From: CAVPJW01 sp963705525
GTDB taxonomy: Bacteria; Acidobacteriota; Vicinamibacteria; Vicinamibacterales; CAVPJW01
Assembly (NCBI GenBank): GCA_963705525.1
Contig: CAVPJW010000004.1
Span: 1,054,001 to 1,118,000, forward strand
Direction: 5' to 3'
Length of the DNA stretch: 64,000 nt
The stretch's first letter is position 1. Each line of letters opens with the position of its first letter. The notes below the pieces were generated by a model. It saw only the letters and a list, made by a program, of their open reading frames with translations, had not been told where the DNA came from and searched no databases. The position numbers and the translations under genes are program-made. This document shows, one piece after another, positions 1-8,150 of the stretch.

Positions 1-517
1 AGAAGGGAACGATGCCGTCCGCGATGACCGTGGTCGGATTGGTGTACCGCCACGCCAGGAGCACTCCGTCAGGCCGTTTGCGGCTGCCATCGGCGACTCG
101 TCCAAGCGAGATGCCCGAAGACGAAGCGCGCGTTGTGAGCTTCTCGAGGTCCGTCCCCTTCGCCGCCCAGCGAACCAGCCGAGGTGCGGTGAGGCCGTCG
201 ATGCCGAACGACCGCGGGCTCGACGGCTTTGGCTGGTCCGGATCGGGGCCAATGATCTCCAGATACATCGCGCCGCCGAGCGCCGCGAGGGCGTTGCGTG
301 TGCCACGGCCGGGATGCGCGCCGCCCGCCGACGCGCGAACGCCCGTCAGTTTCTCAATCGCCGCGATGCCCGCGTCGAGGTCGGGACTGGCGTAAACCAG
401 GTGATCAACGTTATCCGGCACGGCACCTATCTCCACGGCCATCGACCGGCTTCCCGCAGCGGTGATCGAAACGACCAATGCGAACCATGCGCCCAAGAGC
501 GACCCAAGCTTGATCAT
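1..517 (-). CDS. VOC/glyoxalase-like domain protein, exported (3'-truncated by window edge)
   Basis: The minus-strand frame opens at an ATG (515-517) and stays open to the left edge, so the C-terminus is missing. The product starts with a short hydrophobic stretch that looks like a signal peptide (MIKLGSLLGAWFALVVSITA), then VPDNVDHLVYASPDLDAGI, the usual opening of a glyoxalase-like VOC domain in which the first His is a metal-ligand candidate. A later segment (GGAMYLEIIGPDPDQ) fits the second beta-alpha module. The substrate cannot be told from sequence. It lies downstream of the ABM and YciI genes on the same strand, so co-transcription is likely. Confidence 0.75.
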   Translation of the reverse strand, partial: MIKLGSLLGAWFALVVSITAAGSRSMAVEIGAVPDNVDHLVYASPDLDAGIAAIEKLTGVRASAGGAHPGRGTRNALAALGGAMYLEIIGPDPDQPKPSSPRSFGIDGLTAPRLVRWAAKGTDLEKLTTRASSSGISLGRVADGSRKRPDGVLLAWRYTNPTTVIADGIVPF

Positions 518-533
518 ACCGCCGACCTTCCTC

Positions 534-585
534 TCGACCCTTAGACCCTTTGACTCTTAGACTCTTAGACCCTTCGACCCTTCGA
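534..585. repeat. Degenerate period-8 tandem repeat (CCCTTCGA/CTCTTAGA type)
   Basis: About six octamer units of the forms CCCTTCGA and CTCTTAGA follow one another. The tract sits between two minus-strand genes and actually encodes the last residues and stop of the upstream ABM gene. Similar tracts with other unit sequences recur beside gene ends elsewhere in the window. Confidence 0.7.
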
Positions 586-913
586 TCAGGTCTTCCGGCA
601 TCGCGTCGTCTTTGACCACGACGCCATAGTGCCGGACTCGTCGATCGAAGTCGGTGAGAAGCGCCGCTGCCTCGTCGGTCACGACAGCCGCGTCGATGTC
701 GTCGCCCGCAAACCGCCGAATCGCTTCGCGCGAGCGCCAGAACGTCACGACGACGACCTCGATCGAGTCTTCTGTCAGCTCGCGCTCGAAAATCATCCCG
801 CCCGAATACCCATCCACCTGCTTGACGCGCGGCAGCACGGCATTCCTGAAGTGCTCCAGGTAGCGAGGGGCCTGCTCGCGGGTCGTGCGCGCCGACCAGC
901 ATCGCGCCACCAT
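557..913 (-). CDS. Antibiotic biosynthesis monooxygenase (ABM) domain protein
   Basis: A 118-residue single-domain protein. The pattern YLEHFRNAVLPRVKQVDGYSGGMIFERE followed by a VVVVTFW beta strand and a short helix (SREAIRRFAGDD) matches the dimeric alpha+beta ferredoxin-like ABM fold. ABM proteins range from cofactor-free monooxygenases to heme-degrading or purely structural members, so a specific reaction is not claimed. The start ATG lies one base after the stop of the YciI gene, which implies translational coupling. The last residues (EGSKGLRV) are encoded by an intergenic-type octamer repeat, so the natural stop may have been shifted by repeat expansion. Confidence 0.8.
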   Translation of the reverse strand: MVARCWSARTTREQAPRYLEHFRNAVLPRVKQVDGYSGGMIFERELTEDSIEVVVVTFWRSREAIRRFAGDDIDAAVVTDEAAALLTDFDRRVRHYGVVVKDDAMPEDLIEGSKGLRV

Positions 914-914
914 G

Positions 915-1223
915 CTAGACGGCCTTCCCCGATCTCTCCAACGACTCCTGTCCGATGACGACCGCCCAGGGCCTCACCTCCCACTTCCTGACGAGGCCCT
1001 GAAGGACGTACGGATCGCGCCTGGCGAATTCCTCCACGCCTGAACTGTCCGGCGCCTGAAACACGATCAGCGCGCGATCGGGCGGATCTCCGAGCGCTCC
1101 ACCGAGAAGCAGTCCACTCCGCTCGTGCGCTTCACGGATGTGCTGAAGGTGCAACGGCCGGAATGGCATCCGCCGGTTTGCAAAATCGTCCACGACTTCA
1201 TAGGTCAACGCAAAAAATGGCAT
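915..1223 (-). CDS. YciI family protein
   Basis: A 102-residue protein with the YciI-like alpha-beta barrel pattern: an N-terminal strand (MPFFALTYEVVDD), a central RPLHLQHIREAHERSGLLLGGAL in which the His is the conserved acid-base candidate of the family, and a C-terminal DPYVLQGLVRKWEVRPWAVV segment. Family members are small enzymes or fused domains, some with dehydrochlorinase activity. The role here is unknown. It is the first gene of a minus-strand run (YciI, ABM, VOC) and is divergent from the cupin gene that starts at 1398. Confidence 0.85.
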   Translation of the reverse strand: MPFFALTYEVVDDFANRRMPFRPLHLQHIREAHERSGLLLGGALGDPPDRALIVFQAPDSSGVEEFARRDPYVLQGLVRKWEVRPWAVVIGQESLERSGKAV

Positions 1224-1342
1224 GAGAGGATCCTTCCTCGCTACCGCACGCGTTCCAGCGACTCGACGATCACGCCCATCTGCAAGGCCACGACCACGAC
1301 GTGAGCAGGGATGGCCCTTCGCATCATCGACCCCCAGCTCGC

Positions 1343-1373
1343 CTGACTTCCCCTGAATTGGAGATCATATAAT
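1343..1373 (+). promoter_or_regulatory. Possible sigma70-type promoter of the tandem-cupin gene
   Basis: A perfect TATAAT at 1368-1373 has a weak -35 candidate (CTGACT, 1343-1348) with 19-bp spacing, about 25 bp ahead of the cupin start. A clear ribosome site AAAGGAG (1385-1391) lies six bases before the ATG. A perfect -10 is unusual in this high-GC sequence, but the -35 is poor. Confidence 0.4.
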
Positions 1374-1397
1374 CGAGTCGCCTCAAAGGAGCACACC

Positions 1398-2132
1398 ATG
1401 CGTCGTCCTTCGGCAAAGCTCAGGACGACCCCGAGTATATCGAGGGGTCGAATCGCGATGTCCGTTCTTACCCTGTCCCTCGGCTGGTCGGTTCTGACAG
1501 CCCAGACCTATCCGCCCCCGTTTCCACGGGATGGCGCGACGAAACTGCTCGAGAACGACCGAGTCGTGGCCTGGGACGTGACGTGGCCGAAGGGACATCC
1601 GACGGCGATGCACAAGCATGCCTATGATCTGGTCGGGGCGTTCCTCGCGGACGGCTCGCGTCTGATTACGCCGCTCGACAAGCCGCCCTTTCCGAACACC
1701 ACGAAGCGCGGCGATGCGGTCTTCTCGCCGAGAAACACCATCCACATCGAGGAAGGCACGAGCGACTCGCCTACGCGGGCGATCCTTCTCGAGCTGAAGG
1801 AAGACGGCCCCCGGAACGAGCCCTCCCTTCCGTCGGCGGGAGCGCCCCCGGCGTTTCCGCGCGAGGGTGCGAAGCAGGTGCTCGACAACGCGCGCGTCGC
1901 CGTGTGGGATTACACGTGGAAGGTGGGAACGGCCGTGCCGATGCATCAGCATGTCCACGACGCCGCGATCATCTGGTTCGAGAACGGCACGCTGAAGTCA
2001 ACGCCGCAGAGCGGTGAGCCGACGATGGTGAAGGCGGCGTTCGGGACGCTCCGCTACAACACCCGCGGCACCGTCCATACCGAGACGCTCGTCGAAGGTG
2101 GCGCGAGAGCGATCATCATCGAGCTGAAGTGA
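1398..2132 (+). CDS. Tandem cupin-domain protein, probably exported
   Basis: 244 residues with two related halves. The first carries VVAWDVTWPKGHPTAMHKHAYD and the second VAVWDYTWKVGTAVPMHQHVHD. Each has the HxH of cupin motif 1, a later TIHIEEG or GTVHTE that resembles motif 2, and ends in a near-identical RAIxxELK strand, so the gene looks like an internal duplication. A hydrophobic N-terminal segment (MSVLTLSLGWSVLTAQ) suggests export. The start has a strong AAAGGAG site. It is one of few plus-strand genes and is convergent with the downstream aldolase gene (4 bp between stops). Substrate and activity are unknown. Confidence 0.8.
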   Translation: MRRPSAKLRTTPSISRGRIAMSVLTLSLGWSVLTAQTYPPPFPRDGATKLLENDRVVAWDVTWPKGHPTAMHKHAYDLVGAFLADGSRLITPLDKPPFPNTTKRGDAVFSPRNTIHIEEGTSDSPTRAILLELKEDGPRNEPSLPSAGAPPAFPREGAKQVLDNARVAVWDYTWKVGTAVPMHQHVHDAAIIWFENGTLKSTPQSGEPTMVKAAFGTLRYNTRGTVHTETLVEGGARAIIIELK

Positions 2133-2136
2133 GCGC

Positions 2137-3312
2137 CTAACCGAGCGATTCGACGAACGTTTTCGAAAGCTCGCGGGCGCTCCGCCGATTGATCGATTCG
2201 TTGACCGACAACAGGAAGCTGGCGGGATCGCCTGCCTTCTCGGGCTTCCGCAGGATCACGCCGCGCTTCTCCAGTTGGCCGCGGTAGGTCTCGCCGTCGA
2301 CACCCTGCACGCGAAGCCTGAAGATGTTCGTCCCCGCCTTGAACGACTCGACCTCGAAGCGCGGATGCGCGTCGAGCAGCGCCGCCAACTCGCGACTGCA
2401 GGCGACCGCGCGACCGAACCGTTCGCTGAAGTCGCCGAGCGAACGGAGCGCCACGGCCGCAAATGGCCACGCCTGGTAGAGCGTGCCGCCGAAGACCTTT
2501 CGATCGTGCGCAACCTGATCGATGACCTGTTTTGGCCCGGTCAGGATGGCTCCTGACGCCGCTCCGAGATACTTGTAGAGAGAAATGTAGACCGTGTCGG
2601 CCAGGGCGGCGTACTGCTTCGGGCTGATGCCGGTGTAGGCCGACGCGAGGTACAGGCGCGCGCCGTCCAGATGGAGTCCGATCCGTTCCTTCCGTGCGTA
2701 CTCGCTGATCTTCCGCAGCTCCTCGAAATCAAACACCTCTCCGTGCTGGCGCCGAACCGGGCACTCGATGGAAATCGCCCCAACTGGCGCGGGATACGGC
2801 CCGTCGACGGCCCACCGGCAGGTTTCCTCGACCTCGTCGCGCGTGAACGTCGCGCGTCCCCTGGCCAGCGGCACGAGGTTCAGATGCGAGAGCGTCTGCA
2901 CCGTATCGAAGGAATCGGCATAGATGTGGCTCTCGGCCTGCACGAGCACTTTCGTCTTGTCACCGGCCAGCCTGCGAATGGCGAGATGATTCGCGAGCGT
3001 CCCGGTCGCGACGAAGACCGCCGCTTCCTTGCCGAGCTCGGCCGCGAACGCTTTCTCGAGCTCTTCGACCGGTCCGCCCGACATGTAGACGTCGTGCGTC
3101 ATGGGCTGCCCGTGAACTTCGCCAAGCTGCCGCGCGTACTCCGCCGGGTTGGTGTCGATGCCGTCGAAGAAAAAGAAAACGGTCTCAGCGGCTGGATCGC
3201 CGGCCGCCCGCGCACGGCCTGCCGCGGCAGCGACGCCGCCCGCGCCGGCATTCGTCGCCAGTCCGCACATGGCGCCGGTCTTCAGAAATGCGCGACGGGA
3301 CAGACTCGTCAT
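2137..3312 (-). CDS. Threonine-aldolase/beta-eliminating-lyase family PLP protein with Tat signal
   Basis: 391 residues. The N-terminus has a twin-arginine signal (SRRAFLKT then an Ala/Gly-rich hydrophobic stretch), so export of a folded, cofactor-bound enzyme is predicted. The mature part has the fold-type I PLP pattern of low-specificity threonine aldolases: EAAVFVATGTLANHLAIR (cofactor phosphate site), HLDGARL, and SLYKYLGAASGAIL with the likely Schiff-base Lys. The C-terminal part (GETYRGQLEKRGVILR) matches the small domain. The start has a good AGGA site. A periplasmic location for this usually cytosolic family is the odd feature. The substrate may not be threonine. Confidence 0.85.
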   Translation of the reverse strand: MTSLSRRAFLKTGAMCGLATNAGAGGVAAAAGRARAAGDPAAETVFFFFDGIDTNPAEYARQLGEVHGQPMTHDVYMSGGPVEELEKAFAAELGKEAAVFVATGTLANHLAIRRLAGDKTKVLVQAESHIYADSFDTVQTLSHLNLVPLARGRATFTRDEVEETCRWAVDGPYPAPVGAISIECPVRRQHGEVFDFEELRKISEYARKERIGLHLDGARLYLASAYTGISPKQYAALADTVYISLYKYLGAASGAILTGPKQVIDQVAHDRKVFGGTLYQAWPFAAVALRSLGDFSERFGRAVACSRELAALLDAHPRFEVESFKAGTNIFRLRVQGVDGETYRGQLEKRGVILRKPEKAGDPASFLLSVNESINRRSARELSKTFVESLG

Positions 3313-3331
3313 CGGATCCTCCTCGGTGTCT

Positions 3332-3356
3332 CCCAGACCTAAAAGGTCTGGGCTAC
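3332..3356 (-). repeat. Palindromic intergenic element, copy 1
   Basis: Read on the minus strand it is GTAGCCCAGACC, a short AAAA-containing centre and GGTCTGGG: nine-base arms with a 3-nt loop. It lies 35 bases after the stop of the DinB-GNAT gene and before the aldolase start. The same sequence recurs at 5411, 18771 and 22602, always with GTAG facing the upstream gene end. Confidence 0.85.
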
Positions 3357-3391
3357 TTGAACTCTTGAACTCTTCAACTCTAGAACTTCAC
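3357..3391. repeat. Period-8 tandem repeat (GAACTCTT type)
   Basis: Four imperfect octamers (GAACTCTT, GAACTCTT, CAACTCTA, GAACTTCA) fill the space between the palindromic element and the stop codon of the DinB-GNAT gene. Confidence 0.75.
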
Positions 3392-4459
3392 TCAAACCGT
3401 CACGTCATCGAATAACAGAGACACATCGGCCGGTTCGCCCGGCGCCAGGTTGGGGAAGTCGGTATGGCGCCGCAGCAGGCCCTCGCGCTCGAAGCCGCAC
3501 TTCTCGAGCACGTGCCACGAGGCTCGATGCGAAGGGTGGCAGATCGCGTAGAGCCGTTTGACGCCAGCCTTGCGAGCCACGTCGATCATGGCGCGCAGCG
3601 ATTCGGTAGCATATCCCCTGCCCCACGCGTCGCGAGCCAGCACGTACCCGGTCATCGCGCGAACGGGCGTCTCGAAGGCAAACCCGGTGCTCCCCAGAAG
3701 CGAGCCGTCACGGCGCGAGCGGATCAGGTAGGCGCCTGCCGGCCATCGCTGCCACTCCGCGTCGGTGAACTCGAGAAACGTGCGCGCATCGGCGACGCCT
3801 CTGTGTGTCGGCCAGCCCATGAAGCGTGTCACTTCGGAATCAGACGAATAGCGTTCGAAGATCGCGTCGGCGTCGGCCATCGCCGGCTTCTCGAACGTCA
3901 GCCGCGCTGACTCGAGCCGCGCGGGAGCCGATCCCGCCGTGCCGATCTGAGCAGCGTGATCTCCGCGTTGATCCCTCCAGCCGCTTCCCAGAATCTGACG
4001 CAGGTGATGCTGAAGGTGAGCGACATAGTCGCTCATGATCAGGTCAAGCGTCATCGGCTCGTCGTCTCTGATCGGCAGCCACAGAATCTCGTGGAGGTTG
4101 TGCCGCGCCCGCGCCTGACGCCGGAGATCGTCGGGCACGGCGCCCATCACGCGCGCGAGATGGTGGTTGAAGCCCGCCCAGAGCGACACGAGCTCGGCCC
4201 ACGGCGCATCCTGATATTTCTGCGCCCGCACCCAGTCGTCCTGCTGATATGTCGGAAAGATCAGATCGTCCTGAAACGCCGCCTGCACGAAGCGGCGATG
4301 GTTGTGCGACGCCGAATCGATCAGGTGGCCGATGACCTCGCGCGGCGACCATTTCCCGGGCGCCGGATGCCGCGCACTGGCCGCTTCATCGATGGCGAGC
4401 AGCGCCGGCGTGGCGAGATCAAGAGTGGCGCGCAGCTCGGTCACATAGGACGGAGGCAA
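3392..4459 (-). CDS. DinB-like domain fused to RimJ/RimL-type GNAT acetyltransferase
   Basis: 355 residues in two domains. Residues ~1-170 form a DinB four-helix bundle: PGKWSPREVIGHLIDSASHNHRRF near the start supplies the first His, and DYVAHLQHHLRQIL near residue 160 supplies the HxxxH-type metal ligands. Residues ~185-355 form a GNAT domain (RLTFEKPAMADADAIFERYS, then GYVLARDAWGRGYATESLRAM with the acetyl-CoA loop, then HRASWHVLEKCGFERE). DinB proteins often act as metal-dependent thiol transferases, and RimJ/L relatives acetylate N-termini or drugs. I know of no established role for the two together. The likely start is TTG, since no in-frame ATG lies nearby. Confidence 0.85.
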   Translation of the reverse strand: MPPSYVTELRATLDLATPALLAIDEAASARHPAPGKWSPREVIGHLIDSASHNHRRFVQAAFQDDLIFPTYQQDDWVRAQKYQDAPWAELVSLWAGFNHHLARVMGAVPDDLRRQARARHNLHEILWLPIRDDEPMTLDLIMSDYVAHLQHHLRQILGSGWRDQRGDHAAQIGTAGSAPARLESARLTFEKPAMADADAIFERYSSDSEVTRFMGWPTHRGVADARTFLEFTDAEWQRWPAGAYLIRSRRDGSLLGSTGFAFETPVRAMTGYVLARDAWGRGYATESLRAMIDVARKAGVKRLYAICHPSHRASWHVLEKCGFEREGLLRRHTDFPNLAPGEPADVSLLFDDVTV

Positions 4460-4472
4460 GACGGACTCATTT

Positions 4473-4512
4473 CTAGTTCTTGGTTCTTAGTTCTTGGTTC
4501 TTAGTTCCTAGT
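4473..4512. repeat. Period-7 tandem repeat (TTCTTGG/TTCTTAG)
   Basis: Five heptamers alternate TTCTTGG, TTCTTAG, TTCTTGG, TTCTTAG, TTCCTAG between the end of the alpha/beta hydrolase gene and the start of the DinB-GNAT gene. The unit and period differ from the octamer tracts but the genomic position is the same type. Confidence 0.75.
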
Positions 4513-4518
4513 CTCTGC

Positions 4519-5385
4519 TCAGGGCTGTCTGAGAAAGTCCAGCACCGCACGATTGAACGCGTCAGGCACCTCGACCTGCGGCAGGTGGCCGCTGTGGGTC
4601 AGCACGATCCGCTTCGCGCCCGGGATGGCGGCCTCAATCGCGCCGCTGTGGGCGTGCACGTCGGGAATGTCCGCTTCGCCGACGATGATGAGCGTGGGCA
4701 CCTTGATGCCGCCGAGGCGTGGCAGCGCAGGGTCCTTCGGCCAGATCGCCGGCGCGCTCGACGCCGTCAGGTCTTGCGGATTGGCGACGAGGAGCGCCCG
4801 CATCGTCGCTCGACCCTCGGCGCTTTCCGGCGCCATGATCCACGGATCTTTCATGGTCCAGTAGTCGATGTTCTGCTCCGGAGTGGCGCCCTCGCCTGGC
4901 TGTCCGCGGTCGCCGCGCTTGCGGAAGTGCTCGGAGAACTGCGCGCCGCTGACGATGGGGCCGACCAGCACCAGGCTGGTGACCATCTCGGGATGCTGGA
5001 TCGCGAAGTACTGCGTGATCAAGCTGCCCGCCGAACATCCCATCATCGTGGCTCGCTCGATCTTCAGCGCCTTCATCACCGCGAGCAGATCGTCGAGATG
5101 TGAGAACTTCGAACTGGCGGTTGGCGACTTGCCGTATCCGCGCCGATCCCACCTGACCATTCGGTACCGTCCGGACAAAGCGGCAAACTGCGCGTTCCAC
5201 GTCTCACGATGCAGGATGCCATCGTGCGTCATGACGATGACGGGGCCCTGACCGGCGGCTTCGTAGAAGATTTTTCCGCCCTCGACGTCCACGAAGCCCG
5301 AGTCCATCGCTGGAGTCGCCTGCCGGGCTTGAAGGCCGGCGGCGATCAGCAGCGTCGAGAGGATTGCAAGGACCCGTTTCAGCAT
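4519..5385 (-). CDS. Alpha/beta-fold hydrolase, exported
   Basis: 288 residues from the ATG chosen at MLKRVLAIL; a TTG 21 bases upstream is also open. A signal peptide (LAILSTLLIAAGLQARQA) precedes the fold. The pattern PVIVMTHDGILHRETW holds the oxyanion loop, MMGCSAGSLITQYFA holds the nucleophile elbow (Ser in GCSAGS), VGEADIPD the acid and LTHSGHLPQVEVPDAF the catalytic His. This makes it an active-looking serine hydrolase of the haloperoxidase/C-C-hydrolase-like group, with unknown ester substrate. It lies in a minus-strand run with other hydrolases. Confidence 0.85.
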   Translation of the reverse strand: MLKRVLAILSTLLIAAGLQARQATPAMDSGFVDVEGGKIFYEAAGQGPVIVMTHDGILHRETWNAQFAALSGRYRMVRWDRRGYGKSPTASSKFSHLDDLLAVMKALKIERATMMGCSAGSLITQYFAIQHPEMVTSLVLVGPIVSGAQFSEHFRKRGDRGQPGEGATPEQNIDYWTMKDPWIMAPESAEGRATMRALLVANPQDLTASSAPAIWPKDPALPRLGGIKVPTLIIVGEADIPDVHAHSGAIEAAIPGAKRIVLTHSGHLPQVEVPDAFNRAVLDFLRQP

Positions 5386-5410
5386 GAGGTTTCGCTTTCG
5401 GTCCAACCTT

Positions 5411-5434
5411 CCCAGACCTGAAGGTCTGGGCTAC
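5411..5434 (-). repeat. Palindromic intergenic element, copy 2
   Basis: Identical over 24 bases to the copy at 18771. It has nine-base arms and a 2-nt loop, begins GTAGCCCAGACC on the minus strand, and sits 13 bases after the natural stop of the MBL gene, followed by the alpha/beta hydrolase gene. Confidence 0.9.
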
Positions 5435-5447
5435 TCTTCAACTTTAC

Positions 5448-6429
5448 TTATTGCGCCAGCGATCTCGCGTCGATGCCTTTGCCGAGCGTGAACGACGATC
5501 CGACTGCGCCCACGACTGCCGCCTGACGACTCACGCCGAGGAGCTGGCGGATGCGAAAGACGGCTTCGATGCCCGTGCAGTGCGCACCCAGGAAGTAGTG
5601 CACACCCGCCGACTTCAACTGTCCCGCCGTCCAGGCCAGCTGTTCGTCGGTAGCCGCAAAGAGATGAAAGCCGCCGATGGCGGCATAGATCGGCGTGTTC
5701 TGGAACGTCTGACGCGCGTAGTCCACCGTATTGACGATGCCGGCATGTCCACACCCGCTGATCAGAATCAGTCCATCGGCCGTATCGACAACCACCGATG
5801 AGTCCTCCGGCACCGTGTCCTCGACGACTCCGCCCGGCGCTCTGAAGCTTGAGCGATCCGCTCCAGTTCCGCTCGGTGTGAGGTCGTGGAACGGGCCCTG
5901 TAAACCACACGCCAGGCAACAACTCCGCCGGACCCGAGTGCACCACGAAGGTGCCGCCAGTCGCTTCGTACTGCGCCTTGAGCGGCGACAGGCCGTTCGC
6001 CTCCTTCCCGTTCGCATCGAGCCTGCTCAGGAAGATGCCTTCACCCACGTGAACGCGCGAGAGCGCCTTCGGATTTTTCCGCGACACCTCACGGCGAAGG
6101 GTGAGGAGCCCCATCGTGTGATCGTCATGATTGTGCGTGATGACGAGATCGGTCACGTCGGACAGATCGACCTTGAGCTCGGCGATATTGCGAAGCACTG
6201 TCTCGGACCGCGCACCCGTATCGACCAGCAGCTTGTGACCATCGGCTTCGACGAGTGCCGCAAAACCCCACTCGCCGATGCCCTCGCGGGCGTTTCCGGC
6301 CAGCATGGTGGACAGCACGGTGACCTTCAACGACTTGACCTGGGTACGCGCAGACGACTGGCACTCTCCAGGCCTCGCGGCGGTCAGCAGGAAGACGGTG
6401 AACGCAGCGCACAACGGGATTCGTGTCAT
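5448..6429 (-). pseudogene. MBL-fold metallo-hydrolase, exported, broken by one frameshift
   Basis: From the ATG at 6429 (good GAGG site) the product has a signal peptide (IPLCAAFTVFLLTAARPGECQ), LLVDTGARSETVLRN, and VITHNHDDHTMGLL, the HxHxDH metal motif of metallo-beta-lactamase folds. It then loses frame near 5840-5855 after ERNWSGS. The next frame continues the same protein with GGVVEDTVPEDSSVVVDT, ILISGCGHAGIVNT and FLGAHCTG to a stop at 5448. The order matches the dihydropterin-phosphate-synthase-like MBL group. A single-base change would restore about 326 residues, so an error or a recent mutation is likely. The break coincides with a small inverted repeat around AAGCTT. Confidence 0.8.
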
Positions 6430-6445
6430 CGGGACCTCGCCTGGG

Positions 6446-8143
6446 TCAGTTCTTGCCACTGATTGTCGTCGACGAAGCCGTCCGGTCGAAGCGGAGACGT
6501 CGAACGCGTCCGGTGGAGACGGTCAGACCGTTGACGTCTCCCGAGCCGCTCCGCAGAAACGTGATAGTGCCAACGTCAGACGATACGAATCGGTCGCCCG
6601 ACAAGTAGTCGAGCGCTGCGTCCGGCTGCTTGACGGACTGGATGATCAGGCGACCGTCCTTGACCACGACAGACCAGGTAGCGTCGAGCTCGTCGCTGTG
6701 GTAGCGGCCCGCACGGCTGTCGAGGCTCGCGCCTGGTCGCGACGGCCACGGAGAGACTCGGGCATAGTGCAACGGCGTGCGCGGCGGCGAGACGATGTCG
6801 AACCCCTGAACGGCACCTGCGGAGGATGACAGGAAACCGACCTCCGTGGACGATTCACCGATTCGAAACCGATCCTGGCCCATTGGAACCAGCAGAGGGA
6901 ATCCCGATGCGCCCACCAGCTTTCCGTCCTTGACAATCAGCACCTGCGCATCATCGGTGGCTTCGTTCCAGTAAGAACCCGCGAGTCTCGCGAGCTCATT
7001 GGCGGAGGCGGTGATCGGCGAGGGCAGCGACGTCATCTGATCGGCAAGATACAGTCCCGCGACTTTCCGCGTCAGCACCCCAGGCTGAATTGAGCTGGCG
7101 TTGCAGAGCGCCACCACCGAGAGATTCTGATCCGGGAATCGCACCACGTCGGCGCGATAGCCCGCATCGGCGCCGCCATGTCCAATGGTTCGGAGCCCTC
7201 GATATTCACCGACCGCGAGCCCCATTCCATATCCCGAGTCGCTCCCATCACTCAAGTGAGCGGTCTGAGCCATCGCGTCTATGAGAGTTTTCCCTCCCAC
7301 ACGGGCATCCACAAAGTTCTGCTCCCACTTCAGGACATCGCCCGTCGTCGTGAAAAGGCTCGTCGCGCCGTACGTATCGAATACGGGAATGCTGATCTTC
7401 CAGCCGCCGCTCGTCCGCGGCTGGTAGGCCGACGTGCGCCGCCTGACGATCATCGTGTGGTCGTCGTGAAAGTGCGTGTCGTGCATGTCGAGCGGCGCGA
7501 AGATCCGCGCCTCGGCAAAGTCGCGAAGGGACTGCCCCGACACTCGTTTCACGATCACCGCCAACAGCGTGAAGCCCGTGTTGCTGTAGAGATACTCGCT
7601 TCCTGGTTCGAAGTTGAGCGAGCGCTGCCTGGCCACGATCCGCAACACGTCGCCCTCGGTGATGAGATCGTCCTCGCGCCACCCGGCCAGCCCGAGCAGA
7701 TCCCATTGATCGCGAAGGCCGCTCGTGTGATGAATCAGATGCCTGATGGTGATCGCCTTGCCGTACTTGGGCAACTCCGGCACGAACTCGTGGATGTCGT
7801 CATCGAGCGAGAGCTTCCCGTCCTGAGCGAGAAGCGCCACCGAAAATGCCGCGAACTGCTTGGAGATCGACGCGACATGAAAGATGGAGTCTGGCGTGAT
7901 GGCAATGTCGTATTCGAGATTGGACATGCCGTAGCCGCGCGCGTACTCCACCTTTCCGTCCCGTGCGACGGCCACAGAACACCCGGGTGATGTGGTGCTG
8001 TCCCAGTCCGCGAAGAGCGCGTCAACCTTCGCGTGAAGAGCAGCCGATGCGCTGTCGGTCTGGGCGCCGGTGTTCACGGCCAGCACCAGGCCGATAGTCA
8101 TCGTGACGAAACCAGACAGGAGCGTCCCTCTGCGTTTGTCCAT
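6446..8143 (-). CDS. Class-C beta-lactamase-fold serine hydrolase, exported
   Basis: 565 residues from the ATG at MDKRRG. A longer start upstream would only read back through the previous gene's end. A signal segment (LLSGFVTMTIGLVLAVNTGAQ) is followed by FHVASISKQFAAFSV with the SxxK nucleophile (Ser92, Lys95), SEYLYSNTGFTLLAV with the YxN motif, and TIGHGGADAGY in the HxG position. A ~180-residue C-terminal beta extension follows. These are penicillin-binding or esterase-like enzymes (PF00144). Substrates may be peptides, esters or beta-lactams. It lies 7 bases after a second, homologous serine-hydrolase gene. Confidence 0.9.
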   Translation of the reverse strand: MDKRRGTLLSGFVTMTIGLVLAVNTGAQTDSASAALHAKVDALFADWDSTTSPGCSVAVARDGKVEYARGYGMSNLEYDIAITPDSIFHVASISKQFAAFSVALLAQDGKLSLDDDIHEFVPELPKYGKAITIRHLIHHTSGLRDQWDLLGLAGWREDDLITEGDVLRIVARQRSLNFEPGSEYLYSNTGFTLLAVIVKRVSGQSLRDFAEARIFAPLDMHDTHFHDDHTMIVRRRTSAYQPRTSGGWKISIPVFDTYGATSLFTTTGDVLKWEQNFVDARVGGKTLIDAMAQTAHLSDGSDSGYGMGLAVGEYRGLRTIGHGGADAGYRADVVRFPDQNLSVVALCNASSIQPGVLTRKVAGLYLADQMTSLPSPITASANELARLAGSYWNEATDDAQVLIVKDGKLVGASGFPLLVPMGQDRFRIGESSTEVGFLSSSAGAVQGFDIVSPPRTPLHYARVSPWPSRPGASLDSRAGRYHSDELDATWSVVVKDGRLIIQSVKQPDAALDYLSGDRFVSSDVGTITFLRSGSGDVNGLTVSTGRVRRLRFDRTASSTTISGKN

Positions 8144-8150
8144 CGAAGGC

